Shown here: one piece after another, positions 1-9,253 of the stretch
How positions within the stretch are numbered: the first letter of the stretch is position 1
How the letters are laid out: each line of letters opens with the position of its first letter
Assembly (NCBI GenBank): GCA_965219855.1
Contig: CBDCOR010000021.1
Span: 372,001 to 436,000, forward strand
Source of the DNA: CAUZIZ01 sp965219855
GTDB lineage: Bacteria > Acidobacteriota > UBA6911 > RPQK01 > JAJDTT01
Length of the DNA: 64,000 nucleotides
Reading direction: 5' to 3'
Position numbers and translations under genes: made by a program
Notes under the pieces: generated by a model
Seen by the model: only the letters and a program-made list of their open reading frames with translations
Told to the model about the DNA's origin: nothing
Database searches by the model: none

Positions 1-1314
1 TTCTGATGCTGGCTGTGACAGCCTCCCCGCTCGAGGCCCAGGGCAGTGTCAGGACCATCGGCAATCGGAACCCGAGGAGCGCAGATGCCCCCCGAGAAAA
101 CGACAACACTGGTTCGGGAGACTGGAATTCGGGCATGCAGCTTCCAAGTCAGATGTTCGTGACCGGCAGAGTGCTACTGGAAGACGGCATCGCCCTCCCG
201 GAACCGGTGACCGTGGAAATGCTCTGTGGAGGCTCGGTACGCCAACAGACTTTCACTTTCGCAGATGGCGGCTTCAGCTTCCAACTGGGCGACGAAGGAT
301 CGGGATCCAGCGATGCCAGTGTGGGGAACAGATCCAACCGCAACGATCCCTTCAGCCGAGTACCGGGACAGGGACCGGGATCCGGAGCCTTGGATCTTAG
401 CGATTGCAGTCTCAGAGGCGTCTTGGCTGGGTTCGAGTCGGATGTCATCGGGCTGGGTGTCATACGATATATGGAGAACTCAGACGTCGGCAATCTGGTC
501 CTGCGGCGCCTGGACCAGGTGCAGGGACTAACCGTCAGCTATACGGTTCTCAAGGCCCCAAAGAAGGCGCGAAAGGCTTATGAGAAAGCCGATAAGGAAC
601 TCCGGAAGGAGAACGGAAACATCCCCAAAGCAGTCAAAAATCTGGAGAAAGCCGTCGAGGCATACCCCCAGTACGCCGCCGCCTGGTTCCTGATGGGAAA
701 CTCAAAACTCGCCATGGGAGACCGACCGGGGGCACGCCAAGCGTTTCAGAAATCAATCGACGCAGATCGGAAATACCTGCGCCCCTACATAAGTCTGGGC
801 CAAATGGCGCTCAGGGACGAGAACTGGCAGGAGGTGGCTCGGCTATGCGAGGCGGTAACAGAACTGAATCCCCACATCATGAGGGTCTCCACTACTTCTA
901 TGCGGTCGCTAATCTGAACCTGGGCGAACTGGACAAAGCTCGCGAGTCTATTCAGAAGGTTCTCGAACATGGCAAGAGCCGATATACGGTCGGCAGCCAT
1001 TATGTAATGGGAGCGATCTTAACCCAGCTGCGTGATTTCTCAGGGGGCGGCTGCAGAGTTTCGGCTTTTCCTAAGGGCCTTCCCCACAAGGCACGCCGGT
1101 CGCCGACAGACTGGAAGAGAAATTGGCTGCCTGGGAGAAGCGTGGCCTGATCGAGGACGTCGCCTTGGAATCGCTCCCGATCCAAAAACTAGGACCTTCG
1201 GCTTCAAGTGAGACGCTCTGCTTCCGTCTTGTACTCCAGGGGGAGCAAGACGAGAGTCCGAATCAATATATGAAAGTTAAGTCTTCCGCAGAAAGATTAG
1301 GAGGCCTCCAATGA
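1..1314 (+). pseudogene. Exported TPR protein with carboxypeptidase-regulatory-like domain, frameshifted
   Basis: The protein resembles its downstream neighbour along its whole length: a beta-sandwich carboxypeptidase-regulatory-like segment (begins near VTGRVLLEDG), a KAPKKARKAYEKA linker, then TPR helices. The frame is open at base 1 and the first residues look like the end of a signal peptide, so the start probably lies outside the window. Alignment with the neighbour shows three frame changes, near 890, in a G5 run near 1042, and near 1095. The fragments together restore HYFYAVANLNLG, then AAEFR, then ADRLEEKLAAWEKRGLIED. The last fragment runs to a stop that overlaps the next start as ATGA. 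It was probably a periplasmic or outer-membrane scaffold protein. Sequencing error is possible, but three shifts in one copy and none in the other favour decay. Confidence 0.75.
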
Positions 1315-2570
1315 GAACCAGAGTAAGTGTCAGTCTGACCCGGCTAGCCCTGGCCCTGTTCCTCCCCAGCATGATCCTGGCCCAGCAGAACACCACGGGT
1401 GGTGGTGATAAAGGCGATCAGGGTCAACGGCCCCAGCGCCCCCAGAGACCAACCAGGGAACGTGATTTTCGGCGAAGCCCCGCCGACCAGCAAATGAACC
1501 GCATGCGCCGGCCCGTTCGCCTGAGCGGTAAGGTGGTCCTGGCCGATGGAAGCCCGCTCCCGGGCTCGGTAAACGTTGAACTGTCATGTAATGGCAGCAC
1601 CCGGCAGCAGGCGTTCACCTTCACCGATGGCAACTTCAGCTTTGAGGTGGGCTCCCCCAGCAGTATGGCCTTTGCGGATGCCAGCGTTGGTGGCAGCCCC
1701 TGGAATTCGAATAGCTCAAACCCCTCGGACCAGCCCGGAATAGACTCATTCGATGGTTCCATGAATCTGGCCGGCTGCGAATTGCGCGCGGTGCTGCCTG
1801 GCTTTCAATCGGAGCGGCTCCAGCTGGGGATGAGACGGCCACTCGACAGTTCTGAAGTGGGCGAGATCGTCCTGCGGCGACTGGCGAAGGTCTCAGGCTC
1901 AACCGTCAGCTTCACCGGCCTGGCCGCACCCAAGAAGGCTCGAAAGGCGTATGAGAAGGCAACCAAGGAGCTGAGGAAGAAGAAGGTCAAACATTCCAAG
2001 GTCTCCAAGGAGCTGGAAAAGGCAGTCAAACTTTACCCGAACTACGCAGCCGCCTGGAACCTGTTGGGAGCGACCCGGCTGAAACTCAAGGATGAGGGGG
2101 GCGCGCGGGAGGCGTTCAAGAAATCTATCGCGGCAGATCCCGAATACGTCAGCCCCTACATCGAACTGGCCATACTGGAAGGTGAAAGCAGCCGCTGGGC
2201 GGAGGTGTGTCGCCTGAGCGATCGCATCCTGGAACTGAATCCCTACGTCACTCAAGCCCACTATTTCAGTGCGGTGGCAAATTTCAACCTGGGGAAAATC
2301 GATCTCGCTGCGAAGTCGATCTTTCAGTACAAGAAGAATGAGTCCTCCAGAATGTTTGCCGATAGCTACTACCTGGCAGGGGCGATTTTCGCCACGAAGG
2401 GCAGTGTTACTTCTGCCGCAGCAGAGTTCAGGCAGTTGCTGAAGGTCTTTCCAAAGGACCAGCGTGCGGACCAGATAAGAGAACATCTCAACTCATGGGA
2501 AGCACAAGGACTAATTGAGAAAGCGCCAACCGAGGTGAATTCGGACGATCAATCCAAACTGGGCCGGTGA
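1311..2570 (+). CDS. Exported TPR protein with carboxypeptidase-regulatory-like domain
   Basis: This 419-residue protein has an N-terminal signal peptide (basic MRTR, hydrophobic LALALFLPSMILA, cleavage before QQ). A Pro/Arg/Gln-rich low-complexity stretch follows (about 30-65), then a carboxypeptidase-regulatory-like beta domain (about 70-190) and TPR-type helical repeats (about 205-400). Such proteins are common exported proteins in Acidobacteriota. The TPRs suggest protein-protein contacts in the periplasm or at the outer membrane; the partner is unknown. An AGGAGG ribosome site precedes the ATG. The start overlaps the stop of the upstream damaged paralogue by four bases, so the two were probably translationally coupled after a tandem duplication. 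No enzyme motif was seen. Confidence 0.8.
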   Translation: MRTRVSVSLTRLALALFLPSMILAQQNTTGGGDKGDQGQRPQRPQRPTRERDFRRSPADQQMNRMRRPVRLSGKVVLADGSPLPGSVNVELSCNGSTRQQAFTFTDGNFSFEVGSPSSMAFADASVGGSPWNSNSSNPSDQPGIDSFDGSMNLAGCELRAVLPGFQSERLQLGMRRPLDSSEVGEIVLRRLAKVSGSTVSFTGLAAPKKARKAYEKATKELRKKKVKHSKVSKELEKAVKLYPNYAAAWNLLGATRLKLKDEGGAREAFKKSIAADPEYVSPYIELAILEGESSRWAEVCRLSDRILELNPYVTQAHYFSAVANFNLGKIDLAAKSIFQYKKNESSRMFADSYYLAGAIFATKGSVTSAAAEFRQLLKVFPKDQRADQIREHLNSWEAQGLIEKAPTEVNSDDQSKLGR

Positions 2571-2628
2571 TGAACCTTCCTGAAATGAGCGAAATCCCCG
2601 CAGGACCCGTGATCCTCGGTGTCCCTGC

Positions 2629-3599
2629 ATGACCAAGTCACCCCAACCGCTCATTGTTATTCCTGGAGACGACCCCGCCCAACTCTCCGGCTCGCGTCAT
2701 CTGACCCAACTGGAGCAACGGGGCGAGGTCGCCTTGTATGAAGACCGACCGACATCAGATGAAGAAAAAGTGCGTAGAGCGGCCAACGCCGACATTCTGA
2801 TCAACTCGCGCACGGCTCGGTGAAATGGCCCGCCCAACTCCTGGAGCAGCTCCCAAGACTTCGCTTCCTCACCGTCTGCGGAGTCGGTACGGACTCGATC
2901 GATCTGGAGGCTGCCCGACAGCAGGGTATCGTCGTCTCAAACATACCCGGCAAGACCGCTCCGGTGGTGGCCGAGCACGCCTTGGGAATCATGATGGCGG
3001 TGGCCAAGAGAGCAGCCTACCAAACGGCGGAGCTGAAGGCAGGGCGCTGGACTCAGATCCACTGTGTCTACCTGACAGGAAGAACATTGGGAGTGGTAGG
3101 CACAGGGACCATCGGAGTCCACATGATACGGCTGGCCCGGGCAATAGGGATGGAGGTGATCGCCTGGACCTTCCATCCTTCGTCAGAGCGAGAAAAAGAA
3201 CTAGGCGTTCGCTTCGTAGACCTGGACGATCTGCTGCGCCTCAGCGACGTTGTATCTCTGCACGTGAAGTACACTCCAGAGAGTCGGCACCTTCTGGGAA
3301 AACGGGAGCTCGCCCTTATGAAGACGGGAAGTCTGCTGGTCAACACGGCGCGTGCCAGCGTCGTCGATACCGACGCTCTGGTAGACGCTCTCAAGAGTGG
3401 ACATCTAGGAGGTGCGGCAGTGGATGTATTCGATCCCGAGCCTCCTGGACCGGAGCATCCACTCCTGGACTGCGAGCAGGTGGTCTTGACTCCTCACAGC
3501 GCCGACCAGACTCCCGAAGGATATGACTTCCTCAATGCCGGAGTGGTCGACAACGTCATCGCCTTTCTCGAAGGAAAGCCACGGAATGTGGTGAATTAG
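2629..3599 (+). pseudogene. D-isomer-specific 2-hydroxyacid dehydrogenase, split by a frameshift
   Basis: The N-terminal 64 codons (2629-2823) and the C-terminal 259 codons (2820-3599) are two halves of one NAD-dependent D-2-hydroxyacid dehydrogenase related to phosphoglycerate/glyoxylate reductases. The break falls inside the catalytic domain (INSRTA / VKWPAQLLEQLPRLRF). The C-part keeps the GTGTIG nucleotide-binding loop, the substrate-binding VCGVGTDSID region, NTARASVVD, and the P-E-hydrophobic plus H-S end of the active site (LTPHSADQ). The junction reads GTGA, so a GTG restart is possible, but splitting a single domain makes a frameshift more likely. The substrate cannot be told from sequence. 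Confidence 0.75.
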
Positions 3600-3611
3600 A
3601 CGAAAAGTGAA

Positions 3612-4610
3612 CTATGCCATGATTTCGTGGATGGGCTTGCCATAGTCCATCTCCAGACGCTTGTGGCCGGGAACGTCCAACTTGCGGGGATCGAGTCCAA
3701 GCTGGTGCAGGACGGTCGCATGGAGGTCCGTGACGTAGTGACGGTCTTCGATGGCGTGGTAGCCAAGCTCGTCGGTGGCCCCATGGACGATACCGCCCTT
3801 GATACCGCCGCCGGCCATCCAGCAGGTGAAGGCAGCCGGATGGTGATCGCGGCCCTCCGTCTGACCCTGCATACCTGGGGTCCGGCCGAACTCAGTGCCC
3901 CAGACCACCAGGGTCTCGTCCAATAGACCTCTCTGCTTCAAATCCTTGAGCAGACCGCCGATGGGATGGTCCACCTCTCCACAGGTAAGACTGTGGTAGT
4001 GCTTCAGGTGGAAATGGGCGTCCCAGGCGATGGTGTCGGTGGAGTAGCCGTGAATGATCTGGACGAATCGCACACCGCGTTCCACCAATCGGCGCGCCGT
4101 CAGACAGATCTCTCCGAAAGGCTTGGTGACCTCATTGTCGAGCCCGTACAGTTGCTGGGTCCGGGAGCTCTCTTCTGAGAATTTGAAAAGATCGGGAACC
4201 GAGGTCTGCATCCGGAAGGCCAACTCGTAGGCTTTGATTCGAGCCCGCATCGCCGAATCGTCGGGATACTGTACGGCCTCGAAGTGGTTGAAGCGCCGCA
4301 GAAGGGCGAACTTGGCCTCCTGCTCCTCCTTGTAGACCCCCTTGATGGGTCTGGCTAAACGCAGCGGATTCTGGGGGTCCACGTCGAGGGTGATCCCGTC
4401 GTGTTGAGGTCCGAGGTAGTTGCCGGAGACGGCTGCCGGCCCCCCGGCGTTGGGCAGGATCCGTCCACCCAGAACGACGAACTGAGGCAGGTTGTCGTTC
4501 AAGGAGCCGAGCCCATAGTGGACCCAGGAGCCAAGCGACGGTAAAAGGCCCTGGAAAATGTGCCGTCCGGTGTGGAACTGGGTCTGGGCGACGCGATATC
4601 TGTGGCGCAT
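3612..4610 (-). pseudogene. DUF1501 (sulfatase-like) protein, N-terminus missing
   Basis: About 330 residues match the C-terminal two thirds of the DUF1501 family: PSLGSWVHYGLGS, LPQFVVLGG, the HYHSLTCGEVDHPIGGLLKDLKQRGLLDETLVVWGTEFGR stretch (split here only for description), and a C-terminal VTDLHATVLHQLGLD with LDVPGHKRLE. DUF1501 proteins are usually 430-480 residues with a Tat signal and lie beside DUF1553 genes. Here the N-terminal third, including the Tat signal, is absent, and the reading frame runs directly into an inverted piece of a DUF1553 gene. Genuine homology starts near 4590. Judged a remnant. Confidence 0.8.
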
Positions 4611-4685
4611 GAATCAGCAGCGCATGGAAGCCGAGGTGGTACGCGATAGCATCCTGGCGGTGGCGGGCGAGTTGGACCCAACCGC
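4591..4685 (+). other. Inverted fragment of the DUF1553 coding sequence
   Basis: Read on the plus strand, this stretch encodes RYLWRMNQQRMEAEVVRDS followed by ILAVAGELDPT. That is the highly conserved C-terminal core of DUF1553 proteins (R-x-LWRMN-x-R-R-x-EAE-x-x-RD). The DUF1553 gene on either side is on the minus strand, so this segment of about 95 bases lies backwards relative to its own gene. It sits between the DUF1553 N-half and the DUF1501 C-half. Either a local inversion accompanied the deletion of the intervening sequence, or the assembly is chimeric here. Confidence 0.7.
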
Positions 4686-6701
4686 TGAGGATGGGACGGA
4701 GGATCCGCTTTGACTCCAAAGTCGTCGATGGAGGTCACCAGCGGTTCACCGAAATGCCGCAGCCAGATGTGGTTGATGGCAACCCGGGCCGTGAGCGGGT
4801 TGTCCTCGCAAGTGATCCAGCGACCCAGCTCGGTTCGCCGTCCCGTGCTCCTTTTGGGGTAGAGCGTCCCGACGGGTGAGTACTCGTTCTTCGCCTGTCC
4901 CAGTGCTGTCTGGGCAGCCCTGAGCTGGGAACTGGCGACTGAGACCCGCTTCTCTCGGGTTTTCACCAGAGCTCCAGCGGCGGCGGGAGGCTCCTGCAGG
5001 GCATGCGCCAGCTTCTGTTGCGCCTCCAGCAGATTCCTCTCTGCCTTGAGCAGGCCGGCGGAGCGCTCTGCCTTCCTGGCGGCTTCGGCCAGATCCTCTG
5101 CCCTGGGGTCGGGTGGGTCGGCCCAGTGGGCACCGTCTGCCGCCAGTCGGGCCTGCTGGGCCGCCAGGTCCTCTCGGCTCCAGGTCAAATTCTTTTCGGC
5201 TAACGCCACTGCCTCCCGGGCTTTACGCAACATGAGCTGGGGGTCTTCGGGCGCGAGACCGTCGATCCAATCGGCAATCTGTTTGATGGCATCCTCGGGT
5301 AGCGGCGGCGCCTCGGCAGGCATCCGGGGCTGCTTCTCTCCACGAAGTCTTCGGATGACAGAACTATTGGCACTCTTCCCAGGGACGATTCCGGGGCCGC
5401 CCCTGGTACCCCCTTCCAGAAGCAGATCGAAGGTGATCGTGCGAAAGTCGTTTCGCGCCACGTTGGGGCCGTGGCAGACGACGCAGTTCTTGTCGAAGAT
5501 GGGCTTGATCTCCTTGTCGAAGCGTTCGCGTCCCAACCTCAAGACCTGTTCGTCTGGCGCCTTCGTGGCAAGCTCCTGAACGCGAGCCTCTTCCCGCCTG
5601 GCCACGGCAAGCTCGGTTTCCGCCGCAGAGATGGCCTCCTTCGCCTGGCTCAGCAGGTCGTCGTGGACGAACGGCTGGATTGAAGGGTAGTAGCTCTCCA
5701 GAGGCAGCTCGATGGGTTGGATAGGCTCCCCCAGGTCACCCAAGATCTCTGGCACGGCCGGGGAAAGGGGATTATTCTTGTCTGGGTTCTTTTCGTCCCC
5801 CCGGATATAGCGATAGGTCTCGGCATAGATAGGTGGACCCTGACGGCCGGCGGCTCGAGGCTCGGAGTCGAACACTCGAGGAAGGCCAGCCTCGAGGATA
5901 TCCGGTTCGCCGGGCAAGCGATCGGTACGAACGTCGTAGGGCTCGAAGAAAGCCCGGAAACGGTAGAACTCCTCCTGTGCGATGGGGTCGGTCTTGTGGT
6001 CATGGCAGCGAGCACACTTCAGGGTGCTTGTCCTGGTAGGGCATGCCCGGCTCATGCTGGTGACGGATCTTCTTGACCAGCAAGCTGGCTGGGGCGTCTC
6101 CTGGAACCAGGACATCACGGTGCTCGTCGCTGCCCGCTAGCAGTTTCTCTCGGGTCGACAGATCCAACCCGGCTTGTCTGAACTTGCCGCCGTGGCACTT
6201 CAGGCACTTGGCTTCGAGGGTGGGTCGGACCCTGCTAAAGACCCCTGAGGAAAAGGAATGGCTGCCGACAAGCATGTCGATGGCACTGCTGCTGTGATCC
6301 GCGTGAGGTTCAGCAAAAGGCGCTCCGAGATCAATCCACAGAGCGATCAGGACAGCTGCCTCAGCGGGGAGAGGCTCCGCCTCAAGCGGCATCGCCGGTT
6401 CTTGCGAATGTGTAACGAGCTGGTAGAGGAGGCTGGCACGACTGTCGCCAGGAACCACCGCGGGTCCACGGCCCCCGCCGGCCAGCATGCCCCGGCGAGT
6501 CGAGAGATCGAGTCCTCCCTGCGTGGTGGGACTCGAGTGACAAGCCAGACAATGTCGATCCAAGATGGGCCGGATCTGCTCTGCGAACAGTCTGATCCCG
6601 ACCTCGGTTGTGAAGGACGTCGGATTGTCCATTTGTTGAGACCAAACCTGCCCGCCCAAGAGCAAAGCCGGCACCAAACGAGTCAGAAACCGAAGGATCA
6701 C
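4686..6701 (-). pseudogene. PSCyt1/DUF1549/DUF1553 cytochrome-type protein, internally deleted
   Basis: The gene begins at 6701 with a signal peptide (MILRFLTRLVPALLLGG). Two planctomycete-cytochrome C domains follow, with haem motifs CLACH and CLKCH. The frame breaks near 6030 and resumes in the very end of a DUF1549 domain (LKCARCHDHKTDPI), so most of DUF1549 is gone. The second part carries another PSCyt1 domain (CVVCH), two coiled-coil stretches rich in Ala/Glu/Lys, and the start of DUF1553 (NPLTARVAINHIWLRHFGEP, then SIDDFGVKADPPSHP), after which homology stops near 4700. These proteins are exported and usually paired with DUF1501. The locus is non-functional as read. Confidence 0.8.
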
Positions 6702-6749
6702 AACTCCTATTTATCCCCTTTCAGCAGAATATGTCTTACCTTCTCTTTC

Positions 6750-7652
6750 TCACAGGGGCGGAAAGTGCAGGCGTCCCACGCGCTCGGTTTGCGCCGAAAG
6801 CAGATGGCCTCCGACCGTCGTGACGTAGAGTGTGCTCAAATCGGGGCCGCCGAAGGAGCAGTTCGTGGGCCGGTCGAACGGTGTCGGATGGGATTCCAGA
6901 ACCCGCCCCGAGGGCGCAAACACATAGATCATCGGTCCCGGTCCCCCCTGCCTGAAGCCAGCGGTCGCGATAATATTCCCCTCGACGTCAAGGCACATAC
7001 CGTCGATTCCGCGATGGGCTCCGAAATCGTGTAGGATACTCCACGACCCCAGAGTTCCATCGTCCGCGACTGGGTAGGCTCGAAGCTGCCTCGACTCCTT
7101 CGGCTCACGTCCACTCTGAGCAACGTACAAGGTCCTGTGATCGAGCGAAAACAAGAGTCCATTGGGCCTGGTGGTATCGAAGGTCACCCGATTCACTGAC
7201 CAACTCCGATCGCTCCCTGGATCCAATCGGTACACCGAATCGTGATCGAGCTCCTTGTTGGACCGATCCTCGCTCCAAGGCCCCGCGGCTCCTTCGTAGT
7301 ATGGATCCGTAAACCAGACCCGACCCTCAAGGTCGACGGCTAGATCGTTGGGAATGTTGAACTGGCTTCCCTCGAAACGATCCGCCAGGACCGTCGCCGT
7401 CCCATCCGCTTCGTACCGCACCACGCGTCTTGCATCTCCCTCGCAGGCATAGAGCCGACCTTCGGGGTCGAACATCAGACCATTGGCGCAGTTGGTTCCC
7501 GAGCGAAACACGGTCGAGGAGCCCGTAACCGGGTCATAGCGCATGATCCTGCTCGCTGGTATGTGGGTGAAGACTAGACCAGTCCCATCCCACGCTGGTC
7601 CTTCGGTGGTTCCGCCGTAGGGTTCGATGAGCAATTCAAACTTCAGGGTCAT
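6750..7652 (-). CDS. SMP-30/gluconolactonase-like protein
   Basis: The 300-residue six-bladed beta-propeller belongs to the SMP-30/gluconolactonase/LRE family. It shows the metal-site signatures: an early Glu in TTEGPAWD, NGLMFDPEGRLYACEGDARR, the Asn/Asp pair in IPNDLAVDLEGRVWFTDP, RPNGLLFSLDHRTLYVAQS, and GIDGMCLDVEGNI. Family members hydrolyse sugar lactones or related esters using a divalent metal. There is no signal peptide, so it is probably cytoplasmic. It lies just upstream of the damaged PSCyt1 gene on the same strand (48-bp gap). The actual substrate is unknown. Confidence 0.85.
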   Translation of the reverse strand: MTLKFELLIEPYGGTTEGPAWDGTGLVFTHIPASRIMRYDPVTGSSTVFRSGTNCANGLMFDPEGRLYACEGDARRVVRYEADGTATVLADRFEGSQFNIPNDLAVDLEGRVWFTDPYYEGAAGPWSEDRSNKELDHDSVYRLDPGSDRSWSVNRVTFDTTRPNGLLFSLDHRTLYVAQSGREPKESRQLRAYPVADDGTLGSWSILHDFGAHRGIDGMCLDVEGNIIATAGFRQGGPGPMIYVFAPSGRVLESHPTPFDRPTNCSFGGPDLSTLYVTTVGGHLLSAQTERVGRLHFPPL

Positions 7653-7670
7653 GGGTGCCTCCGGGGAGAT

Positions 7671-7724
7671 GGTTGCAGGTTAGAGAGACGGTTGCAGGTT
7701 ACAGGTTTCAGGTTACAGGTTTCA
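7671..7724. repeat. Heptamer repeat array, GGTTGCA type
   Basis: Seven-base units follow each other in register: GGTTGCA, GGTTAGA, a 5-base spacer, then GGTTGCA, GGTTACA, GGTTTCA, GGTTACA and GGTTTCA (7690-7724). This is the reverse complement of the array at 7898-7966, so the two form an inverted pair around about 170 bases. The 338-bp gap between the SMP-30 gene and thiI holds these arrays and a hairpin element, and no gene. Confidence 0.85.
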
Positions 7725-7757
7725 AGAGAGGGGAAGTGGTTTCGGATGATCTTCTGT

Positions 7758-7850
7758 ACGCAACCCCTTCAGGGTTAAAGTCTAAGGGGGAGCATCGTTG
7801 ACCCAGGGTTGGGAAACCCTGGGCTGGAATACGCAATCCCGTTGGGATTG
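7758..7850. repeat. Triple-hairpin intergenic element
   Basis: Three short stem-loops stand in a row: AACCC/GGGTT (7762-7776), CCCAGGGTT/AACCCTGGG (7802-7823) and CAATCCC/GGGATTG (7834-7850). The first and last are both preceded by TACGCAA. From memory, similar three-hairpin elements are scattered through intergenic regions of many Acidobacteriota and related genomes; that is recalled, not searched. It could act as a REP-type repeat or a transcription barrier. Confidence 0.7.
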
Positions 7851-7897
7851 ACCTCGATTGATTTCTTCCCCAAAAGGTGACTGCGGGCAAAATAGGA

Positions 7898-7966
7898 TGC
7901 AACCTGCAACCTGCAACCTGCAACCTGCAACCTGCAACCTGCAACCTGCAACCTGCAACCTGCAAC
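7898..7966. repeat. Heptamer repeat array, TGCAACC x 9.9
   Basis: Nine perfect TGCAACC units (7898-7960) are followed by a partial one ending in TGCAACT. The array ends 25 bp before the thiI start codon, so it may occupy part of the thiI promoter. It is the inverted counterpart of the array at 7671-7724. Confidence 0.95.
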
Positions 7967-7978
7967 TAACCGCTCGGC

Positions 7979-7984
7979 TATAAT
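7979..7984 (+). promoter_or_regulatory. Candidate -10 element of thiI
   Basis: A consensus TATAAT ends six bases before the thiI ATG. If used, transcription would start at or next to the A of the start codon and give a leaderless mRNA. No good -35 is visible at the right spacing, which falls in the heptamer array. This is inference from position only. Confidence 0.4.
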
Positions 7985-7990
7985 GTCCTG

Positions 7991-9181
7991 ATGCGGCGCT
8001 TCTTTCTGTGCCACTACCATGAGATCGGCCTCAAGAAGGGGAACCGCTCTTTCTTTGAACAGCGTCTCCGCCAGAACATCATCCGTGCGCTCTCAGGGTT
8101 GCCCTTCAAGGAGGTACGGCGCATCTCCGGACGACTGATCGTGGAGCTGCTTCCGGAGTCGCCCCTCAAAGAGATCGGAGAGCGTTTGCAGAAGGTTTTC
8201 GGGATCGTCTCGTGCTCTCCTGCCTGGCTCTCCGAACAAGCTCTCGATCTACTGCAACAGAACCTCTGGAAGCTGGTTCAAGAGAGAGACTTTGAGAGCT
8301 TCAAGATTCAGGCTCGCCGCGCCCAGAAAACGTTCCCTCTCAATTCTCCCCAGCTGAACGAACGTCTGGGAGCATTCATTCTCGAACGTTGCGGGAAACG
8401 GGTTGACCTGAGAACACCCGAGCTGACCTGCTACGTCGATATGGTCGAGCGGTACGCCTTCCTCTATTTCGAGAAGCTGAGGGGGGTGAAGGGTCTGCCG
8501 GTGGGAGCATCGGGCAGGGTGGTGGTGCTGCTTTCGGGTGGAATCGATTCTCCGGTCGCTAGTTACAAGATCATGAAACGAGGATGCCAAGCAGTCTTCG
8601 TTCATTTTCACTCCTATCCCCATACCAGCGCTGAATCGCAGGAAAAGGTACGGCAGTTGGTGACGCTCCTGAGCCAGTATCAATTCCGCTCGGTGCTCTA
8701 TCGAGTCCCCTTCGCCGAAGTCCAGAGGCAGATTATGGCGTTCACTCCCCCGTCGACACGGGTGATCTTCTATCGACGCTTCATGCTCCGTCTTGCCCAA
8801 CAGATTGCTTCCCGCGAAGGAGGACTGGCCCTGGTAACCGGTGACAGCATCGGACAAGTCGCCTCCCAGACTCTCGAGAACCTGTCCGTCATCTCTGAAT
8901 CGGTGCGATTCCCCATCCTTCGTCCGCTGGTTGGTGAAGACAAGGAGGACATCATTGAGGTCGCTCGTAGGATTGGGAGCTATCCGATATCCATTCTTCC
9001 CGAAGTAGACTGCTGCTCCTTGTTCGTGCCACGCCACCCCGAAACCAGGGCCGATCAGCTTGGAATCAACCGAATCGAAGAGCAACTTGATCTAGATGAG
9101 GTGCTGTCTGATGCGCTCGAAGATGCCGAAAGAGAAATAATAGAGAGTAAGCTCAGCGTGGAAGTCCCGCTCGCAGGCTAG
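7991..9181 (+). CDS. thiI: tRNA 4-thiouridine synthase ThiI
   Basis: The 396-residue protein has a ferredoxin-like plus THUMP RNA-binding N-terminal region (about 1-160) and a PP-loop ATPase domain with SGGIDSPVASYKIMKRG (about 180-196). The family C-terminal signature VDCCSLFVPRHPETRA is present. ThiI adenylates U8 of tRNA and inserts sulfur; in some bacteria it also supplies thiazole sulfur. This copy lacks the C-terminal rhodanese domain of the E. coli enzyme, as in many other phyla, so sulfur relay must use another donor. The ATG at 7991 begins the typical RRFFLCHYHEIGLKKGNR. No ribosome site is obvious. Confidence 0.95.
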   Translation: MRRFFLCHYHEIGLKKGNRSFFEQRLRQNIIRALSGLPFKEVRRISGRLIVELLPESPLKEIGERLQKVFGIVSCSPAWLSEQALDLLQQNLWKLVQERDFESFKIQARRAQKTFPLNSPQLNERLGAFILERCGKRVDLRTPELTCYVDMVERYAFLYFEKLRGVKGLPVGASGRVVVLLSGGIDSPVASYKIMKRGCQAVFVHFHSYPHTSAESQEKVRQLVTLLSQYQFRSVLYRVPFAEVQRQIMAFTPPSTRVIFYRRFMLRLAQQIASREGGLALVTGDSIGQVASQTLENLSVISESVRFPILRPLVGEDKEDIIEVARRIGSYPISILPEVDCCSLFVPRHPETRADQLGINRIEEQLDLDEVLSDALEDAEREIIESKLSVEVPLAG

Positions 9182-9253
9182 GAGCCTGTACACGGCACCA
9201 GATTATGCCTCCTGCAGCGAACCAATCGCCCGAAGTCTGCATCTGAGGAAACG

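Noticed and set aside
2820..2823. Programmed ribosomal frameshift in the dehydrogenase
   Set aside because: No slippery heptamer or downstream pseudoknot is evident at the junction.
7898..7966. Possible CRISPR array
   Set aside because: The repeat unit is 7 bp with no spacers, and no cas gene is present.
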